The notes beneath the pieces were generated by a model, which saw nothing but the letters and a program-made list of their open reading frames with translations, made no database searches and was not told the DNA's origin. 64,000 bases of DNA from Anaerolineae bacterium (lineage in GTDB: Bacteria; Chloroflexota; Anaerolineae; Aggregatilineales; JAFGMM01). Of this stretch, positions 48,750 to 58,572 are shown in pieces. Within the stretch, counting starts at the first letter, position 1. Each line of letters opens with the position of its first letter. Position numbers and translations under genes: made by a program. The stretch spans positions 310,001 to 374,000 of the forward strand of contig JAOSJO010000022.1 of the NCBI GenBank assembly GCA_027494055.1, in the 5' to 3' direction.

Positions 48750-51700
48750 ATGAGCACCCTGAAACGCGCGTGGACGCTTGCCCTGACCCTCCTCATCGCG
48801 CTCACGTCGAGCGGCGGCGCGGCCCTCGGAGCGCCGGCCGGCGCGCAAGGAGGTGAGGACGTTGTGAACCCACAAGTGATCGACGTGTGGCCCTTCCCCG
48901 GCGAGGAGATGCCGCTCGATAGCACGCTGACCATCACATTCGACCTCCCAATGGACCAGCCGAGCGTCGAGGCGGCCTTCGCGGTTGCGCCGGGCGTGAC
49001 CGGGTCGCTGCGCTGGGAGGACGCGCGCACGCTGGTCTTCACCCCGACCGCCGGGTGGGCGCGCGGCGCGGTCTACGAAGTCATCATCGGCGCGGGCGCG
49101 CAGAGCCTTGAGGGCGCGCCGCTGGCCGAGCCGGCCCGCTTCACGGTGCGGACGGTGGGTTACCTGGAGGTCTCCACGGTGGTGCCCGCGCCTGACGCCG
49201 AGGGCGTCGCCGCCGACGCCGCCATCACGGTGGCGTTCAGCCGCCCGGTCGTGCCGCTCGTGGTCTCTGACCAGATCGCCGACCTGCCCGCCCCGCTCAC
49301 CATCGAGCCGGCGGTCGAGGGCAAAGGCGAATGGCTCAACACGTCCATTTACCAGTTCACGCCGGCGGAGCCGCTCAAGGGCGGCGCGACGTACACCGCC
49401 ATCGTGCACGCCGGCCTGACCGATCTGGTCGGCGCGGTGCTGGAGAACGACTTCGTGTGGCAGTTCAGCACGCTGCCGCCGGAGGTGCTCAGCGTGTCGC
49501 CGCAGCAGGGCGCGACGAACGTCCTGCTGGAAAGCCAGGTGCAGATCACGTTCAGCCAGCCGATGGACCGCGCCAGTGTCGAGGAAGGGTTCCAGTTGCT
49601 GACGTGGGGCCGCCCGGTGGAGGGCGCGTTCGGCTGGGATGAGGCGGGCACCGTGATGACGTTCATCCCCGCCGCCCTGCTCGACATCGACAGCATGTAT
49701 ACCATCAACCTGGCGGGCACGGCGCGCAGCGCCGCCGGCGACGCCACGCTGCGCGAGGGCATCACCTACACGTTCAGCACCGTGCCCTATCCCGCCGTCA
49801 GCGACACCAGCCCGCGCAACGGCGAGGCAGGCGTCCGGCCTGGGCGCGGCGTGAGCATCTCCTTCCGCTCGCCGATGAACACCGAGACCTTCCGCGACAA
49901 GGTCCTCATCGACCCCGCCCCGGAGAGCTGGACGCCGCGCGTGAGCGGCAACGAGTCGCTCTACCTGGAGTTCGCGACCCTGCCGAACACGGCCTACACC
50001 ATCACCTTCCTGGCCGGCGCGGAGGACATCTACGGCAACGCCATCCAGACCGACTACCGCTTCTTCTTCGTCACCGGCCCGTTGGAGAACTGGGCGGCGC
50101 TCGCGCGCCAGGGCGACTTCATGATTACCAGCACGCACCGCGAAAACACACGCCTTGCGCTTGCCGTCACCGGCGCGCCGTCGTTGAGCTTCCGCCTGTA
50201 TCGCCTGCCGCTTGACCATTTCCAGACCGCGATTGATCGCAATTACTACTACGACGAGCTCGTCCCCTGGGCGACGGGGGAGAACCTGGTGCGGGAATGG
50301 TCGCAGAGCTTCGACTCGGCGGGCGCGGAATACGCCGTCCGGGAGGTGCTGCTCGCCTCTGAGGGCGGCGGCGCGCTCGCCCCCGGCCTGTACTGGATCG
50401 AGGCCCGCGGCGTGAACTTCGAGTACTGGGAGCGGTTCGCCTTTGGCGTGGCGACCGCCAACGTGACGCTCAAGCGCACTGAGGACGAGGCGCTGGTGTG
50501 GGTGACCGACCTTGTCACCGCCGCGCCCATCGCCAACGCCACCGTGACGCTCTACCAGGGCGCTGCCCCGCGCGCCAGCGGCCAGACCGGCGAAGACGGC
50601 GTGTTCCGCGCGCCGGTGGCGACGGACCGCTTCCTCTACGCAGTGGCCGAAAGCGAGGGCGTGTACGGCATCTGGCACTCGCGCTGGGCCTCCGACCAGC
50701 CCCAGACCAACAGCTACATCTACACCGACCGCCCGATCTACCGGCCCGACCAGACCCTCTACTTCCGGGGCGCGCTCCGCGACCGCGACGACATGACCTA
50801 CACCGTGCCGGCGGAGGACACCGTCCACGTGATCGTCGAGGTGAACTGGGGCGAGCAGGTCCTCTTCGAAGGCGACCTGCCCGTCACCGACTACGGCACG
50901 TTCAGCGGCGAGGTCGAAATCCCCGCCGACGCGCGCCTGGGCCAGGGTCAGATCAGAGTCACGTCCGGGCGGTTCCAGAACGCGAGTGTGGCCTTCACCC
51001 TCGCGGAGTTCCGCGTGCCGGAGTACCAGGTGAGCGTCTCCGTCGAGCGGGACAGCATCATCCAGGGCGAGGCGCTGGCGGCGCTGGTGCAGGCGTCGTA
51101 CTACTTCGGCGGCCCGGTGAGCAGCGCGCCGCTGGAGTGGGTGGCCTACGGCCAGCGCGGCTACTTCAACTACACCGGCCCCGGTCGCTACACGTTCAGC
51201 GATGAGGGCAACGGCTACTATGCCACCTCTGAGGTGGACTACTACGGCCCGTACTATGGCGGGTGGTTCGAGGTCGGCAGGGGCGCCGCCGTCACCGACG
51301 CCAACGGCCAGTACATCGTGACCTCCGACAACACGCGCCCCGACTTCAAAGGCCCGATGCGGATCACCGTCGAGGCGACCATCACCGACGAGAGCCAGCA
51401 GGCCATCAGCGGGCGCACCACGATCACGGCGCACCCGGCGAACCTCTACGTGGGCCTGCGCACCGACCGCTACTTCGGCAAAGAGGGCCAGCCGATGGCG
51501 ATTGACCTGATCGCCGTGACGCCGGAGAGCGCGCCCATTGCCGACAAGCGCATCGACCTGACCGTGACCGAGATCCGCTGGACGCGCGTGGAGCGCCCCG
51601 GCGAGTTCGGGCGCTACGACTGGCAGCAGGAAGAGATCGAGGTCGAGACTGCCAGCGTCACCACCGGCGCAGACGGGACCGCCCCCTACACGTTCACGCC

Positions 51701-54695
51701 GCCGAACGCGGGCATCTTCCGGGTGCGCGCGTCCGCGATGGACGAGAAGGAACGGGTCAACAGCGCCGCGCTGCGCTTCTGGGTGACGGGCGCGCGCCCG
51801 GTGTGGTGGGGCCAGCCGAGCCAGACCATCGACCTGATTGCCGACAAGGACAGCTACCAGCCCGGCGACGTGGCCGAGGTGCTGGTGCCGATCCCCTTCG
51901 CGGGCGGCAGCACCGTGCTGGTAAGCATGGAGCGCGCCGGCGTCATCGCGTATGACGTGGTGCAGGTCGAAGGCTCGACGCTGCTGTACGAGCTGCCCAT
52001 CACCGACGCGCACGTCCCGACGGTGCACCTGAGTGTGACGCTCGTCAAGGGCGTGGACGCGGAGAGCATCAACCCGGACTACCGGGAGGGCCACATCGCC
52101 CTGAGCGTGGAGCCGGTACGGCAGACGCTCACCGTCGAGGTCACGCCCTCGCAGACCCTCGCGCAGCCGCGCGATACGGTCAGCTTCGACGTGGTGACGC
52201 GCGACAGCACCGGCGAGCCGGTCAGCGCAGAGGTCGGCCTGGGCCTCACCGACCTGGCGATCCTCTCGCTGATGCCGCCCAACAGCAGTCCGATCCGCGA
52301 CACGTTCTACGGACGGCAGGGCAACTACGTCAGCACGGGCGTGGCGCTGAGCGCGCTGATGGACCGCCTCACCGACGAATTCCTCCCCACCGAGCGCGAC
52401 CTCGCAATGGGAACGGCCTCGCCGGCTGCGACGCTGGGGGCCGCCTTTGCGGGTGATGCCATGATGATGGAAACGGCGGGGGCGCCGATGGCCGCTGCCG
52501 ATGAAGCAGGGGGCGGGCAGGAGGCACAGCCGCCCCTGGTCCGCGAGGAGTTCGAGCAGACGCCGCTGTGGGCGCCGCACGTCGTCACCGACGCGACCGG
52601 GCGCGCAACCGTCACGGTGGACCTGCCCGACAACCTCACCACGTGGCGGCTCGACGCGCGCGCGCTGACGCTTGACACAAAGGTGGGCGACACGACCACC
52701 GACGTGGTCGTCACGCTGCCGCTGCTGGTCCGCCCGGTTGCGCCGCGCTTCTTCGTGGTGGGCGACCGCGTGCAGCTCGCCACCGTCATCAACAACAACA
52801 CCGGCGACGCCCAGGTCGTGCAGGCGACGCTCCAAGCCGAGGGCGTGACGCTGGTGGACGCGGCGGCGCAGAAGGTCGAAATCCCCGCCGCGAGCCGGGG
52901 CCGCGTGACGTGGGAAGTGGTGGCCCAGGACGTGCCCTACGTGGACCTGACCTTCATCGCGGTCGGCGCAGACGGCTACCAGGACGCCTCCAAGCCCACG
53001 CTCGCCACCGGGCCGGAGGGCACCATCCCGGTCTACCGCTACACCGCGCCCGACACGGTGGGCACGGGCGGCGTGCTCCGCGAGGCCGGCAGCCGCACCG
53101 AGGGCGTCAGCCTGCCGCCGCGCCTCGACACCGACCAGGGCGAGCTGACGATCAGGCTCGACCCCTCGCTGGCGGTGACGGCCATCGACGCCTTCCACTA
53201 CCTGAAGAACTACCCGCACCAGTGCATCGAGCAGACCGTCAGCCGCTTCCTGCCCAACAGCGTGACCTACCGCGCACTGCGCGAACTGGGCATCGACGAC
53301 CCCGAACTGCGCGAGAACCTGCGCGTCGTCATCGACCAGGCGGTGAACAAGCTCAAGCAGGAGCAGAAGGCCGACGGCGGCTGGGGCTGGTTCGCCACGA
53401 TGGAGAGCAACCCGCTGGTCACCGCCTACGCCGCGCTCGGCCTGATCGAGGCGCGCGACGCCGGCTTCGACTTCGACACGAGCATGATCGACCGGGCGCT
53501 CAACTTCGTGCGCCAGTACCTCATCCGCCCCACCATCGACACCTCCGCGTGGCGGCTCAACCGGCAGGCGTTCTACCTGTACGTCCTGGCGCGCGGCGGG
53601 CAGGGTGTTCCGGACGAAATCGACGCGCTCTTCCAGCACCGCCTGGAGATGAGCTACGAGGCGCGCGGCTTCCTGCTGATGGCCTTCAAACTGGACATGC
53701 CACCCGACGCCACGGCCAGCAACGACATGCAGGCGCTCATCAGCGACCTGACGACGGCGGCCATCATCTCCGCGACCGGCGCGCACTGGGAGGAGGACGA
53801 CCACGACTGGTGGAACTGGACCAGCGACACCCGCGCGACCGCCGTCATCCTGGCCGCGCTCACGCGCACGCAGCCGGACAACGACCTGCTGCCGAACGTC
53901 GTGCGCTGGCTGATGGTGGCGCGGCAGGGCGACCATTGGACGACCACGCAGGAGACCGTGTGGGCCGTGCTCGGACTGACCGACTGGATGACGGCCACGG
54001 GCGAGCTTGAGGGCGCGTACACCTGGGGCGCGAGCCTCAACCGCGACCGGCTCGCCGACGGCGACGTGACGCCCGACACCGTGCGCGAGGGGCAGGTGCT
54101 CCGCGTGGCGGTGGCTGACCTGCTCCGCGACGAGGTGAACCGCCTCACGATCTCGCGCGGCGAGGGGCCGGGCGCGCTCTACTACACCGCGCACCTCAAT
54201 ACCCGCCTCTGGGCCTCCGAGGTCGAGGCGACCAGCCGGGGCGTCACCGTGCAGCGCGAGTACTTCCTCGCGGGCGACCCCGACAATCCGGTCACCGGGG
54301 CGACCGTAGGCGAGACGATCACGGTGCGGCTGACGATCACGACCGACCAGGACATCTACTACTTCGTGCTGGAGGACCCGATCCCGGCCGGCACCGAGGG
54401 GGTGAACACCTCCCTGCTCACGACGAGCACGCTTGCGCAGGACCCGACGCTCAGGCCGGCGCAGGACTATCGCTGGTGGTGGGGCTGGTGGTGGTTCGGC
54501 CACACCGAGATGCGCGACGCGCAGGTCAACCTCTACGCCGACTTCCTGCCGCGCGGCACCTACGTGTACAGCTACCAGATCCGCGCGAGCATCGTCGGCG
54601 CGTTCCAGACCATGCCCGCGCACGCCTACGCCTTCTACTTCCCGGAGGTGTTCGGGCGCACGGATGGGACGTTGTTCACCGTGAACGCGGAGTGA
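48750..54695 (+). CDS. Bacterial alpha-2-macroglobulin with thioester
   Basis: This 1981-residue intact exported protein (signal peptide TLALTLLIALTSSGGAALGA, no lipobox) begins with four SbsA/Big_5-type Ig-like domains (DSTLTITFDLPMDQPSV, DAAITVAFSRPVV, ESQVQITFSQPMDRA, GVSISFRSPMNTE). An MG2 domain follows (IYTDRPIYRPDQTLYFRG), then the A2M domain (LPDNLTTWRLDARAL) and the thioester CIEQ at about residues 1492-1495. Bacterial A2Ms trap attacking proteases by covalent capture after bait cleavage. The start at 48750 follows AAGGAG. No pbpC gene is adjacent, unlike E. coli yfhM-pbpC. It is divergent from the peptidase genes. Confidence 0.95.
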   Translation: MSTLKRAWTLALTLLIALTSSGGAALGAPAGAQGGEDVVNPQVIDVWPFPGEEMPLDSTLTITFDLPMDQPSVEAAFAVAPGVTGSLRWEDARTLVFTPTAGWARGAVYEVIIGAGAQSLEGAPLAEPARFTVRTVGYLEVSTVVPAPDAEGVAADAAITVAFSRPVVPLVVSDQIADLPAPLTIEPAVEGKGEWLNTSIYQFTPAEPLKGGATYTAIVHAGLTDLVGAVLENDFVWQFSTLPPEVLSVSPQQGATNVLLESQVQITFSQPMDRASVEEGFQLLTWGRPVEGAFGWDEAGTVMTFIPAALLDIDSMYTINLAGTARSAAGDATLREGITYTFSTVPYPAVSDTSPRNGEAGVRPGRGVSISFRSPMNTETFRDKVLIDPAPESWTPRVSGNESLYLEFATLPNTAYTITFLAGAEDIYGNAIQTDYRFFFVTGPLENWAALARQGDFMITSTHRENTRLALAVTGAPSLSFRLYRLPLDHFQTAIDRNYYYDELVPWATGENLVREWSQSFDSAGAEYAVREVLLASEGGGALAPGLYWIEARGVNFEYWERFAFGVATANVTLKRTEDEALVWVTDLVTAAPIANATVTLYQGAAPRASGQTGEDGVFRAPVATDRFLYAVAESEGVYGIWHSRWASDQPQTNSYIYTDRPIYRPDQTLYFRGALRDRDDMTYTVPAEDTVHVIVEVNWGEQVLFEGDLPVTDYGTFSGEVEIPADARLGQGQIRVTSGRFQNASVAFTLAEFRVPEYQVSVSVERDSIIQGEALAALVQASYYFGGPVSSAPLEWVAYGQRGYFNYTGPGRYTFSDEGNGYYATSEVDYYGPYYGGWFEVGRGAAVTDANGQYIVTSDNTRPDFKGPMRITVEATITDESQQAISGRTTITAHPANLYVGLRTDRYFGKEGQPMAIDLIAVTPESAPIADKRIDLTVTEIRWTRVERPGEFGRYDWQQEEIEVETASVTTGADGTAPYTFTPPNAGIFRVRASAMDEKERVNSAALRFWVTGARPVWWGQPSQTIDLIADKDSYQPGDVAEVLVPIPFAGGSTVLVSMERAGVIAYDVVQVEGSTLLYELPITDAHVPTVHLSVTLVKGVDAESINPDYREGHIALSVEPVRQTLTVEVTPSQTLAQPRDTVSFDVVTRDSTGEPVSAEVGLGLTDLAILSLMPPNSSPIRDTFYGRQGNYVSTGVALSALMDRLTDEFLPTERDLAMGTASPAATLGAAFAGDAMMMETAGAPMAAADEAGGGQEAQPPLVREEFEQTPLWAPHVVTDATGRATVTVDLPDNLTTWRLDARALTLDTKVGDTTTDVVVTLPLLVRPVAPRFFVVGDRVQLATVINNNTGDAQVVQATLQAEGVTLVDAAAQKVEIPAASRGRVTWEVVAQDVPYVDLTFIAVGADGYQDASKPTLATGPEGTIPVYRYTAPDTVGTGGVLREAGSRTEGVSLPPRLDTDQGELTIRLDPSLAVTAIDAFHYLKNYPHQCIEQTVSRFLPNSVTYRALRELGIDDPELRENLRVVIDQAVNKLKQEQKADGGWGWFATMESNPLVTAYAALGLIEARDAGFDFDTSMIDRALNFVRQYLIRPTIDTSAWRLNRQAFYLYVLARGGQGVPDEIDALFQHRLEMSYEARGFLLMAFKLDMPPDATASNDMQALISDLTTAAIISATGAHWEEDDHDWWNWTSDTRATAVILAALTRTQPDNDLLPNVVRWLMVARQGDHWTTTQETVWAVLGLTDWMTATGELEGAYTWGASLNRDRLADGDVTPDTVREGQVLRVAVADLLRDEVNRLTISRGEGPGALYYTAHLNTRLWASEVEATSRGVTVQREYFLAGDPDNPVTGATVGETITVRLTITTDQDIYYFVLEDPIPAGTEGVNTSLLTTSTLAQDPTLRPAQDYRWWWGWWWFGHTEMRDAQVNLYADFLPRGTYVYSYQIRASIVGAFQTMPAHAYAFYFPEVFGRTDGTLFTVNAE

Positions 54696-54732
54696 CGCGC
54701 GGCGGCGCGCTCCCAGAACAAAGACAGCGCAC

Positions 54733-54756
54733 GGGGCGGGCGGCCATGCCCGCCCC
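54733..54756 (+). terminator. Hairpin after the alpha-2-macroglobulin gene
   Basis: A 9-bp perfect stem (ggggcgggc, loop ggccat, gcccgcccc) lies about 40 bp after the stop, with a short pyrimidine-rich tail. It is probably a terminator or transcript-end element. Confidence 0.55.
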
Positions 54757-54887
54757 GGCCTTTCCCCGGCGCGCTGCGCGTTAGGGGGCGTGTCGGTCCG
54801 TGGCGGCGGGGGCGAATGGCTAAAACCGCCGCATGATTTATAATCGCAATGGTTGAGGCGCGCGTTTATCCAGGGAAAGACCAGGTT

Positions 54888-55484
54888 ATGGCCGAGATGC
54901 TGCGGTTGTTTGTTGCCGTCGAACTCCCCGCCCCCCTCCTCGATGCCCTGTCCGACCTCCAACGCCAGCTCGCCGGCGTCGTTCCGCGCGATTCGGTGCG
55001 CTGGGCGCGTCCGACGGGCATTCACCTCACGCTGAAGTTCCTCGGCGACGCGCCCGCAGACCGGCAAAGCGACATCGAGCGCGGCATGGCGCAGGCCGCA
55101 GCGGGGCGCGCGCCCTTCGCGCTGCGGGTGGCGGGCCTGGGCTGCTTCCCGAATTACCGCCAGCCGCGCGTGGTCTGGGTGGGCCTGGAGGGCGACCTGA
55201 AGGCGCTCCACGCGCTGCGCGACGCGGTCGAGGCGGCCATCGCGCCCCTGGGCTATCCCACGGAGAGCCGCCCGTTCAGCCCGCACCTGACGCTAGGCCG
55301 CACGTCAAAGCACGCGCGTAAGGACGAAGTCGCTGCGCTGGGCCGCGCCCTGGAAGGGATGGACGTCGGCGCGCTGGGCGCGATCGACGTGCGGGGCGTC
55401 AGCCTGATGCGGAGCCAGCTCCGGCCCGAGGGGGCCGTGTACACGCAGTTAGCCTACTGCAAACTGGAGGTCGGCAATGCCTGA
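54888..55484 (+). CDS. thpR: RNA 2',3'-cyclic phosphodiesterase (ThpR/LigT)
   Basis: This 198-residue 2H phosphoesterase carries two HxT(x) motifs in HLTLKFLG (N-terminal half) and HLTLGR (C-terminal half). ThpR opens 2',3'-cyclic phosphate at RNA ends. An ATG at 54849 also opens the frame. A TATAAT box at 54839-54844, only four bases before that ATG, puts the transcript start beyond it, so I prefer 54888. The stop overlaps the next gene by eight bases. Confidence 0.9.
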   Translation: MAEMLRLFVAVELPAPLLDALSDLQRQLAGVVPRDSVRWARPTGIHLTLKFLGDAPADRQSDIERGMAQAAAGRAPFALRVAGLGCFPNYRQPRVVWVGLEGDLKALHALRDAVEAAIAPLGYPTESRPFSPHLTLGRTSKHARKDEVAALGRALEGMDVGALGAIDVRGVSLMRSQLRPEGAVYTQLAYCKLEVGNA

Positions 55485-55965
55485 GCGCAAACCCGTGGTC
55501 GCGGTCATCGGCGGCGCGGACTGCACCACCACCGAGGAGATGCAGGCGGCCTACGTGGGGCGCCTGCTCGCCGAGCACGACGCCATCCTGATCTGCGGCG
55601 GGCGCGGCGGCGTGATGGAGGCGGCCTGCGGCGGCGCGAAGGCCGGCGGCGGCCTGACCATCGGCGTGCTGCCGGGCGACGACGCCAGCGAGGCCAACCC
55701 TTACGTCGATGTCGCCATCGTGACCGGGATGGGTGAGGCGCGCAACGCCATCATCGCCAGCTCGGCGGACGGGGTGATCGCCATCGGCGGCGGCTACGGC
55801 ACGCTCGCGGAGCTTGCGTTTGCGCTCAAGCGCGGCATCCCGGTCGTGGGCCTGGGCACCTGGAAGGCGACAGCGCCAGACGGCCAGGACATCGGGATAC
55901 AGGTTGTCGCCTCCGCCGAGGACGCCGTCAAGACGGTGATGGACCGGCTTCGCCGCAAGCCGTAG
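55477..55965 (+). CDS. TIGR00725/LOG-family Rossmann protein
   Basis: This 162-residue Rossmann protein of the lysine-decarboxylase-like (LOG)/MoCo carrier superfamily has VAVIGGADCTTTEEM, CGGRGGVMEAACGGAKAGGGLTIGVLPG and IAIGGGYGTLAELAFALKRG. The PGGxGTxxE-like motif reads GGGYGTLAE. Members are nucleotide-binding and include cytokinin-activating or cofactor-carrier proteins; the role here is not known. It overlaps thpR and probably shares its transcript. The frame is intact. Confidence 0.88.
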   Translation: MPERKPVVAVIGGADCTTTEEMQAAYVGRLLAEHDAILICGGRGGVMEAACGGAKAGGGLTIGVLPGDDASEANPYVDVAIVTGMGEARNAIIASSADGVIAIGGGYGTLAELAFALKRGIPVVGLGTWKATAPDGQDIGIQVVASAEDAVKTVMDRLRRKP

Positions 55966-56000
55966 CAGCGCAGGGCAGCCGTTCAGCCAGGAGGTGGCCG

Positions 56001-56384
56001 GTGCGCCATGATGTCAAGCTCGTCGTCTCGCCCTTCCCCAACAGCCCGCTCCTCTCGCGCCTGTTTGGGGTGAAAGGCGACAAGGCCAGCGGCGTGCTCG
56101 AAATCGACCCCGAAGCGCGCACGGTGCGCATCTCTGGAGCCGCAATCGACACGCCAGACGGGACCCTCAGCTTCACCTTCGACGACATCAAAGAGGTCGA
56201 GTCCAAAGCGCTGTACTACCTCACCTTCCGCCTGCACGACGGGCGGGAGATCCACCTGCGCGGCATCGACGCGCTCTACGGCGTGCTCCGCGCGCTTACC
56301 ACGCACGGCGTCGCCGACAGGACCCAACCCCGCGTCAGGGACCAGATCACGCGCCACGAGAAGCGCCGGCTCCACGTGAGCTGA
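56001..56384 (+). CDS. Hypothetical protein, 127 residues
   Basis: This small protein has a beta-rich pattern (LEIDPEARTVRISGAAIDTPDGTLSFTFDDI and FRLHDGREIHLRGID) that resembles a PH-like or DUF-type barrel. I chose the GTG at 56001, which follows AGGAGGTGGCC. It lies 35 bp after the LOG-like gene on the same strand and is convergent with cobU. I do not recognise the family. Confidence 0.6.
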   Translation: MRHDVKLVVSPFPNSPLLSRLFGVKGDKASGVLEIDPEARTVRISGAAIDTPDGTLSFTFDDIKEVESKALYYLTFRLHDGREIHLRGIDALYGVLRALTTHGVADRTQPRVRDQITRHEKRRLHVS

Positions 56385-56415
56385 CGCCCGCCCCATCGCG
56401 CCACCCAGCCGCCCA

Positions 56416-56982
56416 TCAGGGCGCGCCGCCCGCCGGCTTGAGCGCCCACGGCAGCCCGGCCACAAGCAGCAGCACCTCGTCGGCGGCCTGCGCGATGCGC
56501 TGGTTCGCCAGGCCGAGCGCGTCGCGGTAGAAGCGCCCCAGCCGGGTCGGCGGGACCAGGCCCATGCCGACCTCATTGCTCACGACCAGCCACACGGCGT
56601 CGGTCGCCGCGAACGCGCCCAGCAGCGCGTCCACCTCGGCCAGCGCCGCCGCGTTCGCCGCCTCCTGGCCGGCGTCTTCGGGCAGGGCCAGCAGTGCGTT
56701 CGAGACCAGCAGCGTGATACAGTCCACCAGCACCGTGGCGAAATCCACGCCCTGCGCCGCCGCGCGGACCGCCGCGCCCACGTCACGCGGCGCTTCGAGC
56801 GTGCGCCAGCCGGCGGGCCGCCGCGCGCGGTGGTGCTGGATGCGCGCGTGCATCTCGTCGTCGCGCGCTTCCGCCGTCGCCACGTAGAGCACGCGCCCGC
56901 CGTGCGCCTGCGCCCAGCGCTCCGCGTAGCTGCTCTTGCCGCTGCGCGCCCCACCGAGCAGGAAGATCAAGCGTTTGCCCAT
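56416..56982 (-). CDS. cobU: Adenosylcobinamide kinase / adenosylcobinamide-phosphate guanylyltransferase
   Basis: This 188-residue bifunctional enzyme phosphorylates adenosylcobinamide and attaches GMP in nucleotide-loop assembly of vitamin B12. The P-loop [14 protein letters not shown] is at the N-terminus. The family motifs [14 protein letters not shown] and [24 protein letters not shown] follow. It starts within the end of the cobS gene (stop at 56967), so the two are translationally coupled. The frame is intact. Confidence 0.95.
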   Translation of the reverse strand: MGKRLIFLLGGARSGKSSYAERWAQAHGGRVLYVATAEARDDEMHARIQHHRARRPAGWRTLEAPRDVGAAVRAAAQGVDFATVLVDCITLLVSNALLALPEDAGQEAANAAALAEVDALLGAFAATDAVWLVVSNEVGMGLVPPTRLGRFYRDALGLANQRIAQAADEVLLLVAGLPWALKPAGGAP

Positions 56983-57710
56983 GCCTCAACCCCGCTCAAC
57001 ACGATCAGGCAGGCCAGTTCGGTCAGTTCGCAGAGCGCGCCGTACACGTCGCCCGTGAGGCCCCCGCCGAGCCGCCCCGCCGCCCAGCGCCCCGCCAGCA
57101 GCGCGACCAGCGGCCCGACCGCCGCCGCCGCGAGCGCCGCCGCCCATCCCGCGCGCGCGCGCCCACCGCCACGACGACAGCGAGCGCGGTCAGCGTCGCC
57201 CCCGCGACCTGCGCCCGGCCCAGCCCCGCGCGGAAGTAGCCCCCAATCCCGGAGGGGCGCGCATAGGGAAAGGCATACGCCGCCGCCGTCATCGCCCAGC
57301 GCCCCATCACCGGCGGGCAGGACGAGCAGGAGCGGCGTCACCGCGCCGAGCGCGCTCCACTTGCCGAGCAGCAACAGCGCCAGGCCGACCACCGCCCACG
57401 ACCCCGCGCGCGCGTCCTTCATGATCTCCAGCCGGCGCGCCGGCGCGACCGCCGCAAACAGGCCGTCGCAGGCGTCGCCGAAGCCATCCAGGTGCAGCCC
57501 GCCCGTCAACGCCACCCACACGGCCAGCGCCAGGAACGCGGTCACGCCCGGCGGCAGCGCCATCACCGACGCGACGAGGCCGACCGCAAGCCCGATCGCG
57601 AGGCCGACAAGCGGGAAGTACGCGAAGGCGCGCCCCGGCTGCCCGCCCTCCGGGGAGCCGACGGGCAGGACGGTGAGGAACGCGAACGCGCGGCGCACGT
57701 CATCCAACAT
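56967..57710 (-). CDS. cobS: Adenosylcobinamide-GDP ribazoletransferase (CobS)
   Basis: This integral membrane enzyme of about 247 residues joins adenosylcobinamide-GDP with alpha-ribazole to complete the nucleotide loop. The N-terminal part ([27 protein letters not shown] with its Asp-rich motif, [18 protein letters not shown]) is standard. Between about 57310 and 57165 the frame shifts and then shifts back, replacing the central segment with nonsense; the other frame supplies the expected [17 protein letters not shown]. Two compensating indels are likely. It overlaps cobU and the methyltransferase. Confidence 0.9.
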   Translation of the reverse strand: MLDDVRRAFAFLTVLPVGSPEGGQPGRAFAYFPLVGLAIGLAVGLVASVMALPPGVTAFLALAVWVALTGGLHLDGFGDACDGLFAAVAPARRLEIMKDARAGSWAVVGLALLLLGKWSALGAVTPLLLVLPAGDGALGDDGGGVCLSLCAPLRDWGLLPRGAGPGAGRGGDADRARCRRGGGRARAGWAAALAAAAVGPLVALLAGRWAAGRLGGGLTGDVYGALCELTELACLIVLSGVEAWANA

Positions 57711-58540
57711 CGGCGGCTCGATCAGGCCAGGCCGGCGCGACTCTGCCCCGGAAGAGCGTGTAGGTGAAGAAGGCGTAGTAGTCCGGAAGGGTCAGGATGA
57801 AATCCGCCGACGCCGGCTGGCAGAGGTGCTGAACGCGGCCCAGTCCGCGCCGGAGACCTCCGCCTGCGCGCCGCCCCAGCGCATCTGGAGCAGCCCCGTC
57901 AGGGCGCGGCGCACACCGTCGGTGAGCGGGGCGCGCACCTCGCCCACAAGCGTGCGCGCCGCCGCGTCTTCGAAACCCAAGGCGCGGAACGCGCCCAGCG
58001 TGCGCAGGAAGTGCGTCTCCGGCTTCTGCCCGTGGGCGAACGGTGCAATCCCCGGCGCGGTCGCGCGCAGCCGCGCCTCAAGGCGCGGGTAGCCGGGCAG
58101 GAGCTGCTCCGAAGACCACGCGGCGATGGCGATGACGCCGCCCGGCCGCACCACGCGCGCAAGCTCGTGCAGCGGCGGCAGGGGTCGCCCGGACCGTAGC
58201 CCACACAATCCATGCTCCACGCCCAGTCGAAGGCGTCGTCGTCGAAGGGGAGCGCGTACATATCCCCTTCCTGGAAAGTCACCCGGTCCGCAAGGCCGGC
58301 CCGCCGCGCGACATCGCGGGCATACGCCACGAACTCGCGGCGCACATCGACGCCCGTGACGTGGCCCGCAGGACCCACCGCCTCCGACAGCAACAGGACC
58401 TGAGCACCGTATCCACACCCCACGTCCAGCCCCCGGCTGCCCGGCGGCAACTCAGCCGCCTGGATGACCGAACGGATCACCGGTTCCCGCAGGGGGTTGG
58501 ACTCGATCAACTGCTGCAGGTAGGCGTCCGCGTCAGTCAT
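57700..58540 (-). CDS. SAM-dependent methyltransferase within the cobalamin operon, frameshifted
   Basis: This class I methyltransferase of about 280 residues has frame changes near 58190 and 57830. Motif I is GLDVGCGYGAQVLLL; motif post-I is HVTGVDVR; the later GDMYALPFDDDAFDWAWSMD stretch binds SAM. The C-terminal end in the third frame (ADFILTLPDYYAFFTYTLF) reaches a stop at 57700-57702, inside the cobS start region, so it is coupled to cobS. It sits between cobT and cobS, where standard nucleotide-loop operons have no methyltransferase. Its substrate is unknown; a cobamide-related role is only inferred. Confidence 0.75.
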
Positions 58541-58572
58541 ACTCCGCACCTCCGGGCAACGCGCGGCGCTCC

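Noticed and set aside
48612-55286. A 2224-residue open frame on the - strand opposite the alpha-2-macroglobulin
   Set aside because: It lies antisense to an intact gene with a signal peptide, family motifs and thioester. High GC content produces long antisense frames. Its translation is Arg/Val/His-rich with no recognisable domain.
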